This document shows positions 9,509 to 17,444 of a DNA stretch of 59,473 nt, one piece after another. The translations under genes were made by a program, and so were the position numbers. Positions within the stretch are counted from its first letter, which is position 1. Each line of letters opens with the position of its first letter. The notes under the pieces were generated by a model. It was not told the DNA's origin and searched no databases. It saw only the letters and a list, made by a program, of their open reading frames with translations. The DNA is from Acidithiobacillus ferrianus (GTDB lineage: Bacteria; Pseudomonadota; Gammaproteobacteria; Acidithiobacillales; Acidithiobacillaceae), in the NCBI RefSeq assembly GCF_010378095.1, contig NZ_WNJL01000060.1, positions 1 through 59,473 of the forward strand. The letters run 5' to 3'.

Positions 9509-11235
9509 AGGGTAAAACCTACCGAAAAGGCGATGCGGATGGCGGGCGTTTGCGGGGCGACCAGCGGGTGCGCCACATCCAAACGGATGGGACCCACCGG
9601 CGAGTACCAGCGCACGCCTAGACCGACGTCTTGCAGAGCACGGAAACTTGTCCAACGATTGAACGCATTGCCGGCATCGTAAAATGCGACGATGGCCCAA
9701 TCTTTACTGACGAAACGCTGGATATTCATACCGCCCACGACAAGGTAGCGGCCACCTTCCACCGCGCCGTTCGCCGCCAGTGGTCCCTGAGATTGGTAGG
9801 CGTAACCCGGCAAGCTGTTTTGTCCGCCCGCGAAAAAACGAAGATTGGGCGGCAATTGACCGATGGGACCAGTCAGCCACATCGCCCCCAGTTTGGCGCG
9901 AGTGGCGAAGACCCAGTTGGCACTCAGGCGCTTGCGCCACTCTCCTCGCACGCTAAAGCGGATCAGGTTGGTATTGCTACCCCATATTTTACTCGCGCCC
10001 TCGGCGCGTGCCGTCAAGAGGTAACCCGCTATGGGGCGCAGGATATTCCGAAAGTGCTGCAAGGTGTATTGCACCGATGGATAGATATAAAAGCTATTAT
10101 TCGTCTGTCCGGCAACATCATAGTTGGCTTGCTCAAAATTTATCAGCGTCTCTACTGTTGAGATTTTGTTGCGACTATTTTCATTGCGTAATGACCACTG
10201 CCGTCCTGCGCTGGCAATGATGTCATTACTATTATATACGGTTAGATTCTGATTCTGATAACTGGCTTGAGCTACATATTCGGACCCCAGACGAACACCG
10301 ACCGGCCAATCATATGTGATGCTGGCATTGCGATTCAATTGTGCGGCCAACAGAGAAACTCGAACATGTTGCGCCTGACTGAAAGCATTGTAGTTATCAT
10401 AAATGATTGCCGCATTTGGACCGATATTAGTGCTATATCCGGCACCAACTTTCAGATGCTGTGCAGGTTGGCTGTGCAAGTCAACGGTAACCGGTATGGT
10501 GTCATGATTGATTTTTTCGAGATCGCCATGCACGGATACTTCAGAGAAGATATCGGTATTTCTGAGATTGCTCTGTGTAAGAGCCAACGCCTCCGGCGAA
10601 TACCAGTCTCCGGATTTGAAGGATAGATACCGTTTCACGAACCAACGTGGATAGTGTTCCGCGCCAGTAATCCTTATCGTCCCGAAACGGAAACGCGGGC
10701 CGGTGTTTAGCCATAGATAAACATCTGCCCAGAATTGATCACGATCCATCAATATTTCGTGGCGGGAATATCCAGCCTGCATATAACCACGCGCATTCAG
10801 GAAGGATAGGGCGGATCCTTTCCATTCCTCATAGGCCATCTGATCAAGGACGGTCTCTTTATGAAGGGGAAATTGCGAAAGCAGTCTCTTTAATCCGGGC
10901 AACCCATGACCCGCCCCCGTTACTCTCAGGTCGATGTGGCGGATTTGGATGGGGTGTCCCGGCGTCACCGAGAAAGTGACCCGATATTTGCCTTGACCGG
11001 TTTTTTCACTGCGCTGCGTCCAGTGAGCGCTGTAGTAACCGTAGGCTTCAAGCGCGTCTTTCAGGCGCAGGCTCGCGGCCATTTCCGTCTCTTCCACACG
11101 GTCCCGTTGCGAACCGATGATGACGGGGGGGAGGGCATGCGCAAGCGCCTTCGCCAAACGACCGGTCACGCCTTCCACGGCAAAATGCACCTCATCCGCG
11201 CTCACGGTTCCGGCACACAACAGGGTCAGTCCCAA
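9505..11235 (-). CDS. tamA: TamA, outer-membrane BamA-family assembly factor
   Basis: The protein has POTRA domains over about residues 20-250, then a 16-strand Omp85 barrel ending FSVGFTL with a terminal aromatic. The barrel signature region FFAGGQNSLPGYAYQSQGPL corresponds to the Omp85 (V)RGY/F motif near loop 6. With TamB, encoded next and overlapping by four bases, it forms the TAM complex. The start is uncertain. The first conventional codon is a TTG at 11235, which leaves only MGLTLLCAGTVSA as a signal peptide. Upstream the frame stays open to 11335 with only CTG codons as weak starts, and two ATGs near 11290 are in another frame. Confidence 0.9.
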   Translation of the reverse strand: MGLTLLCAGTVSADEVHFAVEGVTGRLAKALAHALPPVIIGSQRDRVEETEMAASLRLKDALEAYGYYSAHWTQRSEKTGQGKYRVTFSVTPGHPIQIRHIDLRVTGAGHGLPGLKRLLSQFPLHKETVLDQMAYEEWKGSALSFLNARGYMQAGYSRHEILMDRDQFWADVYLWLNTGPRFRFGTIRITGAEHYPRWFVKRYLSFKSGDWYSPEALALTQSNLRNTDIFSEVSVHGDLEKINHDTIPVTVDLHSQPAQHLKVGAGYSTNIGPNAAIIYDNYNAFSQAQHVRVSLLAAQLNRNASITYDWPVGVRLGSEYVAQASYQNQNLTVYNSNDIIASAGRQWSLRNENSRNKISTVETLINFEQANYDVAGQTNNSFYIYPSVQYTLQHFRNILRPIAGYLLTARAEGASKIWGSNTNLIRFSVRGEWRKRLSANWVFATRAKLGAMWLTGPIGQLPPNLRFFAGGQNSLPGYAYQSQGPLAANGAVEGGRYLVVGGMNIQRFVSKDWAIVAFYDAGNAFNRWTSFRALQDVGLGVRWYSPVGPIRLDVAHPLVAPQTPAIRIAFSVGFTL

Positions 11236-11519
11236 TCCGGTCAGTAGCAGGTCCCAGCGTAGACTACCCGAAGCATGCCGCCCTGTCTCATCATCTCGCG
11301 TTGCGCCCAGAAGACCTCCCGCCAGTAGCTCTGGTCAGTCCTCTGGATATCACGCCACGGATGTCAGAGCAAGGCAAGCGGATTAGTGCTTACCATGGAA
11401 ATTGGCAGTTTAGCGTACCGCAGTCAGAATTGTCGCAGAACGGGATCACCCCATGCGCAGGGGTGACGCGGACCGTTTGTGGAGCAGTTAGATGCCATGG
11501 GGAGGACTGTGCAAAACAG

Positions 11520-11789
11520 TCAACGACGGGTCTGGTCGAAAGGTGGATGCGGCGGATGGATTTCCCGATATTCCGTGACCACTATGTCCGTGTGTGCGCC
11601 TTTGCGCATCTTCTTGCGCCGTTGCCACCACAGATAAAGCCCGCCGCTTGCTCCCAGCAAAGCCACCGCAATCGCGGCGAAGATGGCAAAAAAGAACACT
11701 CCGAACAAGAAGATCACGCCCATTATCACGACAAGTAAACGTACCCACCACGGACTATGGCTATGGAAGGATTTGTAGTAGTAACCCAT
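11520..11789 (-). CDS. Small hypothetical membrane protein
   Basis: This is an 89-residue protein. The start at 11789 (MGYYYKSFHSHSPWW) is chosen because AGAGAGGCACC precedes it. Two adjoining hydrophobic stretches (LLVVIMGVIFLFGVFFFAIFA and AIAVALLGASGGLYLWW) form one or two helices, followed by a basic segment QRRKKMRK and a polar, His/Pro-rich tail. I recognise no family. The 285 bases between it and tamA hold only an imperfect hairpin (near 11444-11468, arms TCACCCC/GGGGTGA) that could end this transcript. Confidence 0.6.
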   Translation of the reverse strand: MGYYYKSFHSHSPWWVRLLVVIMGVIFLFGVFFFAIFAAIAVALLGASGGLYLWWQRRKKMRKGAHTDIVVTEYREIHPPHPPFDQTRR

Positions 11790-11951
11790 TGGTGCCTCTC
11801 TATTGAGATTCTTGCCATCATTGTATCTTCGGACCATGAAAACCCGCCAGGAGTTCATTGGTTGGTTTTTCTGTGTGATGGGTAGGTTTTTCTAGTTAGT
11901 TGTTTTTTTAGCTTTGTCCATATTCTATTTGCTATTTTACATAATAAGTAT

Positions 11952-12251
11952 TATGCGAACCTGATACATTGGCCGAGTACAATCTTCGACTATCTACAGG
12001 GTGCCCATAAGCAAAAAGAGAAAGCCAAGCATGGAGCGAAACCAATGCATCCGAGTCAAGCAATTCGGTAGGTAGAAATTCTGACGGCTTCCCATGTGGC
12101 GATGCTCCGTGCTGTTGGGGAATTGGGAGGATTCGCTAAATGGGCTCAATTTTTTGAGTCCTACAAGGACTTGGAATCTCCAGAAGCCTCGGGCTACACT
12201 TCCAGCCTTGATGACTTTTTCTGGCAATCCGATGATCTGCAAACCTCGTGA
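11952..12251 (+). pseudogene. Nonsense-disrupted ORF upstream of the NERD gene
   Basis: One frame reads like protein across a TAG stop at 12069-12071. Before it is TIFDYLQGAHKQKEKAKHG, and after it VEILTASHVAMLRAVGELGG through to SSLDDFFWQSDDLQTS with a TGA at 12249. A CAG-to-TAG change would explain the break. No ATG, GTG or ribosome site is evident at the start, and the coordinate at 11952 is only where the reading becomes convincing. Its end overlaps the NERD start at 12232 by 20 bases, as in a translationally coupled pair. I do not recognise the family. Confidence 0.4.
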
Positions 12252-13185
12252 CCGAGCCTGGCGACAATTAGCGGAACAAGAGTTAGAGCTGCTGCTCGGT
12301 TGTGCGCTAACTCCCAGACATCGGGACTTGGTGCGCAATGAACTCTACCGGTTTCGCTCCGGTAACAAGGGCGAGCAGGATACCGCCTACTATCTCGACG
12401 TCCGATTTCGGGACACCCCCAACTGGATTGTTCTCCACGACCTCCGTCTCACCGACGGCTCCAACGTTGTCCAAATCGATCACCTGCTCATCAATCGCGT
12501 TATGGAGTTCTTCGTCCTAGAAACCAAACGCTTCCAAGGCAAAACTCTCCGGATTACGGAGGAGGGAGAATTCTTGCTGGAAGAGAACGAGCAGGTTCGC
12601 TCACTTCCCTCCCCCATCGCTCAGAATGACCGCCACATCACCATCCTCAAGCGAATCCTGCAGGCGCAACAGATTCTCCCCAAAAAACTTTTCTCACCGG
12701 TCTTTTACAACTACGTTCTGATCCATCCCGACACCCGGATTGAACGACCTGATCCTCAACGCTTTAGCACCCAAAATCTCTGCAAATCCGATCTCTTTTA
12801 CCAGGAAATCGATCGGCTCCTGCAACTGAATGCGTTCACGAACTTTTTCCGCAACGTAGCCCGGCTGCACTCCGTCGTGGGCAAGGACACCCTCCAGAAC
12901 CTTGGTCAAGCCATTCTTCAGTTTCATCAACCCGGGCGTCCCGATTACAAAAAGCAATTCGGGATTACCCCCGAGGAGATCTCCTCTGCGGCACCGACTA
13001 CAAAACCCTCCCCGGCCGCCCAGGAAACCGAGGGGTTCTTTTGTTTTCATTGCAAGGAGCCTATCTCTCCGGAAGAAGCCCGCTTCTGTTTTCGACGGAA
13101 AGAGCGCTTCCAGGGGCGTCCCTATTGCCGGAAACATCAGCAGGAGTTCTCCGTTCGTCATGAGCAAGTCAGCCAGAAGGGCTAG
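12232..13185 (+). CDS. NERD (nuclease-related) domain protein with Cys/His-rich C-terminus
   Basis: The 317-residue protein starts at the ATG at 12232 (MICKPRDRAWRQLAEQ), which matches the usual MIxKPxD start of this family as I recall it. A helical lead is followed by the NERD core: GNKGEQDTAYYLDV, HDLRL, VVQIDHLLINR and FVLETKRFQG. Glu, Asp and ExK fit a PD-(D/E)xK-like nuclease site. Near the end, CFHCKEPI, CFRRKERF and YCRKHQ look like a small zinc-binding element. NERD proteins are linked to DNA processing and often sit in plasmid or defence loci, but the function here is unknown. It lies between a broken ORF and an hsdM remnant. Confidence 0.8.
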   Translation: MICKPRDRAWRQLAEQELELLLGCALTPRHRDLVRNELYRFRSGNKGEQDTAYYLDVRFRDTPNWIVLHDLRLTDGSNVVQIDHLLINRVMEFFVLETKRFQGKTLRITEEGEFLLEENEQVRSLPSPIAQNDRHITILKRILQAQQILPKKLFSPVFYNYVLIHPDTRIERPDPQRFSTQNLCKSDLFYQEIDRLLQLNAFTNFFRNVARLHSVVGKDTLQNLGQAILQFHQPGRPDYKKQFGITPEEISSAAPTTKPSPAAQETEGFFCFHCKEPISPEEARFCFRRKERFQGRPYCRKHQQEFSVRHEQVSQKG

Positions 13186-13240
13186 GTTCTGCGGCCAACC
13201 ATCCAGGACCTAGCGCAGCCCTGGTCTTTTCACTACCCAT

Positions 13241-13480
13241 CGGGAACTGTCCGACGAGGACATCCAGAAGATCGCCGATACGTACCACAACTGGCGGGGT
13301 GATGGTGACGGGGAATATGCAGACGTTCCGGGTTTCTGCAAGGCGGCCAGCCTGGATGAAATCCGCAAGAACGGTTATGTACTGACGCCTAGTAAGGCAA
13401 CGATATGGTGCTTTCCGTACGAAGCAATGAGTATTTTTCAGTATCATAAATATTATATTGATTATCATGGTATTTTATAG
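13241..13480 (+). pseudogene. Remnant of type I restriction-modification methyltransferase (HsdM C-terminal part)
   Basis: Reading from 13241 gives [20 protein letters not shown], then [20 protein letters not shown] and GYVLTP, the well-known C-terminal conserved stretch of HsdM (R-LSDEEI..IADTYH.WR...FCK...EEI..-G-VLTP). The match stops at about 13390, and unrelated AT-rich codons lead to a TAG at 13478. No start codon, SAM-binding NPPF motif, hsdS or hsdR is present nearby. This is a fossil of a type I RM locus and fills the gap after the NERD gene. Confidence 0.8.
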
Positions 13481-13513
13481 CGCAACATATTCCGTACATG
13501 CTAAGAATGCGAA

Positions 13514-14026
13514 TTAACCATGCGGTTTCCAGACGGACCCAAGCACTGCTTCACAATATATCAGCCAGACCCGATGCCCATCCAAATATATAAAAGCATT
13601 CTGTTGCCATTGACGTGCATGGCGATATGCCTCCGCTAAGGAGATCCCGGGTATCCACAGGCTCTCCTCCCACCAGTCACCACGTCCGCACCATGCCCGC
13701 CATGGGAAACGATGGCGATGAAGCCTCGCGACTGATCGCCGCTGCCTTTTTTGATTGATCCATGACGGGAGCCGCTTGGATCGTGGATTCCAAGCGGTCA
13801 GGATGGCGGCGCGGTGGCCATGGGCCAATCCGCCTATGAAAAAGCGCTGCCGTATGCCTGGACAGAGATAGGTGCTTTCTATGTAATTCTTCGACCAGGA
13901 TTGATCAGTGGATAATCGGTGGTGACGCAGCGTGCCCCAGGGCGTCGCATCGCACCACAGCGTGAATTTGTCCCCGCACCCGATCTCCGGCGTGCTCGAA
14001 ATGATCGACCAGAACCGCGAAGACAT
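13514..14026 (-). CDS. DUF3293 domain-containing protein
   Basis: The 170-residue protein starts at the ATG at 14026, after a GAGGA site located between it and the upstream permease gene (17-base gap). The C-terminal half carries the DUF3293 pattern: TAWNPRSKRLP, a basic helix, GDWWEESLWIPG, SLAEAYRHARQWQQNA and DGHRVWLIYC. The first 60 residues (WSIISSTPEIGCGDKFT) are less conserved. The family is small, cytosolic and of unknown function. It seems to be co-transcribed with the AmpG-like gene. Confidence 0.7.
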   Translation of the reverse strand: MSSRFWSIISSTPEIGCGDKFTLWCDATPWGTLRHHRLSTDQSWSKNYIESTYLCPGIRQRFFIGGLAHGHRAAILTAWNPRSKRLPSWINQKRQRRSVARLHRHRFPWRAWCGRGDWWEESLWIPGISLAEAYRHARQWQQNAFIYLDGHRVWLIYCEAVLGSVWKPHG

Positions 14027-14043
14027 TTGTTGATTCCTCGTTC

Positions 14044-15237
14044 TTATCCCTTGAACAAGACCGCAGGCATCCGTAGCGCCAGCCATAAGCTGGGCAGCGC
14101 CGCGACAAACGCTAGTAAAAAAAATTCCACGAAACCCACTCGCGCCGCTAGAAATCCGCTAAAAGCACCGACGACGGTGGCAGCCACGGACATCAGCGCG
14201 GACCCGATGGCAAAATGTGTCGCCTGATAGCCACCCTGACAGCGCTGCATGAGAAAAACCATCAGTACCGCGGTCCCTAGTCCAGCCGCGGCCTGCTCAA
14301 AAGCCACGGTGACGCCCACCCACCAGATCGAGGGTCCCGCCCAAGCCAGCCAGGCATAGGCGGGAATTGCCAAGGACTGCACAAGGGCTAACGGAAATAG
14401 CGTTCGGCGCAAACTCCATCGCGATATGATGATACCACCCAGCAAGGCGCCACCAATACCTGTCACTGTACCTACGGTGCCGGTGAGAACCCCGCGTTCC
14501 ACCAGGTCATACCCCAGGTGATGGAGGAACGGTGTCACCATGGCGAACATCATGGCATCGCCAGCGCGGAAAAGCAGGATGAAAGCGAAGGCCCAAACCA
14601 TCCCCGGCTGTCGTACGTAGGTCGAGAAGGCTTCGCGCACCGCGTACCAACGTTGTCCGCGGTGGCTCGCGCTGCCTGGAGGCGTTGGGAGCACCCGTTG
14701 ATGAAAAATCGCCAATCCCCAGAGCATTACCGCCGCCGCCAAGAAACAGACGGTCCAGGATATCCAGCCTGCCAGAATGACGAGCGCGCCATTCCCCACC
14801 AGCAAGGCGACGCGGTACGCAGCGACCCGCAGACCAGAAAAAGCGGCCTGATCAGACGGATTCAGTGTCTGTATGTAATAGCCATCCACGGATATGTCAT
14901 GGGTGGCAGATAAAACGGCCATCAAGATAAAAATTTTGGCGGCGAGATCCAGATTCAGGTGTTGCGCAGGCCAAACCAGTAGGGCCGCCACCGCGCCAAG
15001 GAGGATCTCCATCCCCACCAGCCAATGTTTTTTGTCGGCAAAGAGGTCGATCAATGGGCTCCAGAAAAACTTAAGATTCCATGGCAATCCAAAAAAAGAC
15101 AGCAGTCCGATTGTCTGCAGACTGGCCCCGGCGAACGTGAAGAATTGCACCGAGACTTGCTGCACCAGAGAATACGGCAGCCCCTCCGCGTAGTAGGTAC
15201 TCATGATCCAACTGAAGGTTTTGAGTTTTTTTTGCAA
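14044..15237 (-). CDS. AmpG-like MFS permease
   Basis: The 397-residue protein has about 12 hydrophobic helices. The N-terminal segment AEGLPYSLVQQ, then LQTIGLLSFFGLPWNLKF and FFWSPLIDLF, matches the AmpG family signature (GLP...PW.LKF.W.PL.D), and HDISVDGYYIQTL follows in the right place. AmpG imports anhydro-muropeptides for cell-wall recycling in many Gram-negatives. Some relatives transport other cargo, so the substrate is inferred. The start ATG is 18 bases from the terminator of the upstream lipoprotein gene, so its promoter must be short or overlap that hairpin. Confidence 0.82.
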   Translation of the reverse strand: MQKKLKTFSWIMSTYYAEGLPYSLVQQVSVQFFTFAGASLQTIGLLSFFGLPWNLKFFWSPLIDLFADKKHWLVGMEILLGAVAALLVWPAQHLNLDLAAKIFILMAVLSATHDISVDGYYIQTLNPSDQAAFSGLRVAAYRVALLVGNGALVILAGWISWTVCFLAAAVMLWGLAIFHQRVLPTPPGSASHRGQRWYAVREAFSTYVRQPGMVWAFAFILLFRAGDAMMFAMVTPFLHHLGYDLVERGVLTGTVGTVTGIGGALLGGIIISRWSLRRTLFPLALVQSLAIPAYAWLAWAGPSIWWVGVTVAFEQAAAGLGTAVLMVFLMQRCQGGYQATHFAIGSALMSVAATVVGAFSGFLAARVGFVEFFLLAFVAALPSLWLALRMPAVLFKG

Positions 15238-15255
15238 GGTGCATCCGGATACGGA

Positions 15256-15278
15256 AAACCCCCGCTCTGCGGGGGTTT
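15256..15278 (-). terminator. Rho-independent terminator of the lipoprotein gene
   Basis: On the minus strand, AAACCCCCGC, a 3-base loop, and GCGGGGGTTT form a 10-bp stem running straight into TTTT. It lies 132 bases after the lipoprotein stop and 18 bases before the AmpG-like start. It is strong and G/C-rich, and the A-run on the other side allows some activity in both directions. Confidence 0.8.
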
Positions 15279-15409
15279 AGTTGGCGCCAGACACCTGTCT
15301 TCGGGGGTGCGATGGACAACTTCTGCACGAGTACCCGCGAAGACGGCCTTCGAGCCTCCGCCGGGGGGTGATATCCCGCGGTGGCACGCCCATACGAAGG
15401 CGCATTAGT

Positions 15410-15679
15410 TCATGACGAGCTGCCGCTGTCGGTAGAAGAAGCATCGCTGCTGGTGCCGGCAGCGGCGCTGGAGCTTGGTGCCGCGGACTCCATCGGTGCG
15501 GCGGTGCCGGAGTCCGTACTGCCGCTGCTGGCCGGAGCGGCAGACTCGGTGGTCGTGGTGGCGCTGCTATCAGAAGCGGCAGTGCTCTCTTCCTTCTTGG
15601 CACACGCCGAGGCAAGGGCAATGGCGCCAGCAACAAGGATGATACGGGCAACAGGCTTGATTTTGGAAATTTCCAACAT
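15410..15679 (-). CDS. Small Ser/Thr/Ala-rich lipoprotein
   Basis: The 89-residue protein has a clear lipobox LASAC at residues 22-26 after a hydrophobic signal (ARIILVAGAIA). The mature part is low-complexity and disordered: KKEESTAAS, then runs of Ser, Thr, Ala and Gly with SAAPASSGSTDSG-type repeats, ending in SSS. It should be anchored to a membrane, perhaps as a spacer or heavily modified surface protein. AAGGAGAATTG precedes the ATG. It is divergent from the desaturase gene and has its own terminator, so it is monocistronic. Function unknown. Confidence 0.7.
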   Translation of the reverse strand: MLEISKIKPVARIILVAGAIALASACAKKEESTAASDSSATTTTESAAPASSGSTDSGTAAPMESAAPSSSAAAGTSSDASSTDSGSSS

Positions 15680-15833
15680 GTTTTCAATTCTCCTTCAGTG
15701 AGGTTACGAGATGGCAGCGTCAACAGCTAACAGATATAGCGCAAATGACTCCATGATGGTAGCACTAATTTTGCCTGGGCCAAACCCACTTCCGGCCCGT
15801 TTTGACCGGGATGATCCAGGCGCTACATTATTG

Positions 15834-15862
15834 TATAATAAGATGCTTGGGTATACTATACC
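15834..15862 (+). promoter_or_regulatory. Promoter and palindromic operator candidate for the desaturase gene
   Basis: A perfect -10 box TATAAT (15834-15839) lies 55 bases before the desaturase ATG, with no good -35. At the expected transcript start is a perfect palindrome GGTATA-C-TATACC (15850-15862). A repressor bound there would block initiation, or the site may belong to a temperature- or lipid-responsive regulator. The regulator is unknown. Confidence 0.5.
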
Positions 15863-15894
15863 ACCGGTGACCTCTTTACCAGGAGAATCCGGCT

Positions 15895-17019
15895 ATGCCA
15901 CCCTCTTTTCCAGACATGGGATACGCGGTACTGCGCCCCGTCAAATTACAGACGATTCGTGAAGCGATCCGGCCAGAGCGCTATCGGCGGTCGACAGGCA
16001 CGGCGGTGGCCTGGTACGCATTCGATGCCTTTCTCTATCTGACGGCTATCGCCGGAGCGTTGCTGGTGGGGGCCTGGTGGCTCAAGCTGTTTTTTGGTGT
16101 GCTGGCTGGATCGGCGGTCGCCTTCATGTTTGTCTGGGCGCACGATGCGGCGCACGGTGCCCTCTTCCAAAGCAAGCGCGCCGCCGAGGTCATGGGCACG
16201 CTGTTCATGCTGCCCTCATTGAATATGTATCGCCTCTGGGCTTTTGGACACAACCGTATTCATCACGGTTTCACCAGCCTGACCGCGGTCGACCAGATCT
16301 GGCGTCCGTGGACACCACAGGAATATCGCAGTAAGACGGTTTGGCAGAAAATACTGTATCGCCTGGAGCGCAGTCCTTACACCTGCGCGCTGCACTATTT
16401 ACTGCGAGTCTGGTGGCCGGGCATGGTGCGCTTCAAAGCCGACGCCAAGAACAAGGATCAACGCGCGTTTTTTTACAGCAAGTTGTTGACGTTGCTATTT
16501 TTCATCTGTTTTTTTGCGTTTGCATTCTGGGTGGCGGGTCTGATGGGGGTCATTGCGGCGGTGATCCTCCCTTTCCTAGTATTCAACTACTATATCGCTT
16601 TGTTTGTTTTTCTCCATCACACCCACCCGAAAGTCCCTTTTTTTTCTGAAAAAGAAGAATGGAGCCAAAGCATTGGACAGCTTTATTGCAGCACCATCGT
16701 GCGTTGCTCCAAAATCAGCGAGTATTTCATCCACAATATCCTGATTCATGCGCCGCATCATGTGGACCCGCGGATTCCCTTCTATCATCTGAAGGGCGCC
16801 TATGAGGATCTGCGTGCGCAATACGGGCAGTATATGCATGAATCACGCTTCAGCCTTCTGGAAGTCCGGCGTATCTTCAAGGAGTGCAAACTCTATGATT
16901 ATGAGGCGAAGCACTGGATGAGTTTTCGTTCCGGCCGCAGTTGGATTGAGCAAAAGGCGGCAAATATCGCCGCATCGACTGCCGCCTCCGCCGCCTATCC
17001 GGGTGAGGCGGCGCACTGA
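15895..17019 (+). CDS. Membrane fatty-acid desaturase
   Basis: The 374-residue integral membrane di-iron enzyme has the three histidine boxes HDAAHG (HxxxH), HNRIHH (HxxHH) and, late, HAPHH (HxxHH), in the order and spacing of acyl-lipid (delta-12 type) desaturases. Two pairs of hydrophobic helices separate them (YLTAIAGALLVGAWWL and LLFFICFFAFAFW). It introduces cis double bonds into membrane lipid acyl chains and so controls fluidity; exact regiospecificity cannot be read from sequence. The ATG at 15895 follows AGGAGA. It is transcribed alone, divergent from the lipoprotein. Confidence 0.88.
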   Translation: MPPSFPDMGYAVLRPVKLQTIREAIRPERYRRSTGTAVAWYAFDAFLYLTAIAGALLVGAWWLKLFFGVLAGSAVAFMFVWAHDAAHGALFQSKRAAEVMGTLFMLPSLNMYRLWAFGHNRIHHGFTSLTAVDQIWRPWTPQEYRSKTVWQKILYRLERSPYTCALHYLLRVWWPGMVRFKADAKNKDQRAFFYSKLLTLLFFICFFAFAFWVAGLMGVIAAVILPFLVFNYYIALFVFLHHTHPKVPFFSEKEEWSQSIGQLYCSTIVRCSKISEYFIHNILIHAPHHVDPRIPFYHLKGAYEDLRAQYGQYMHESRFSLLEVRRIFKECKLYDYEAKHWMSFRSGRSWIEQKAANIAASTAASAAYPGEAAH

Positions 17020-17027
17020 ACGGACAC

Positions 17028-17417
17028 CTATTCGTCCGGATGGTGATTTCCGTGTGACGGAGGCGGGGTATTCAGGGCCTGAAGATGCAGTATCTTCAAA
17101 AGGCGTTCAACCGGCGGATACAAAAGCACGGCGGATACCGCCAGATAGACGACACCCGCGTAGAGCGCATAGGCACTGGCGAAGAGTTTGGCCGTGGTGC
17201 CGTGCAAACCGGAAACAGGCCCCATGCCGCTCAGAATCATACTGGCATTCAGCAGGCTGTCTATCCAGGTGATATGGGCGAAAAGGTGATAGCCGAGCAC
17301 GCCCAAACCAAGGGAAATCAACATGAAGCCTAACCCTGCACCCGTATAACGAAGTTGTCGCCACAGAAATTCCGTGCGGCTGCGCAAATGTATCGGTTGA
17401 TGAATATGCGGGTTCAT
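17028..17417 (-). CDS. Hypothetical membrane protein downstream of the epimerase genes
   Basis: The 129-residue protein has three hydrophobic helices: GLGFMLISLGLGVLGYHLF, a shorter one near SLLNASMILSGM, and FASAYALYAGVVYLAVSAVLL. The N-terminus is His-rich (MNPHIHQPIHL) and the C-terminus reads PPPSHGNHHPDE. It lies 27 bases after the epimerase gene and ends 8 bases from the desaturase stop on the opposite strand. The region GMGPVSGLHGTTAKLFASAYALYAG is weakly reminiscent of a two-helix ion-channel pore, but I cannot assign a family. Confidence 0.6.
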   Translation of the reverse strand: MNPHIHQPIHLRSRTEFLWRQLRYTGAGLGFMLISLGLGVLGYHLFAHITWIDSLLNASMILSGMGPVSGLHGTTAKLFASAYALYAGVVYLAVSAVLLYPPVERLLKILHLQALNTPPPSHGNHHPDE

Positions 17418-17444
17418 GCAGATCCTTCCGGAATGTATATTCGC

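Noticed and set aside
15276..15409. Search for a small gene between the terminator and the lipoprotein stop
   Set aside because: Only short frames without ribosome sites are present.
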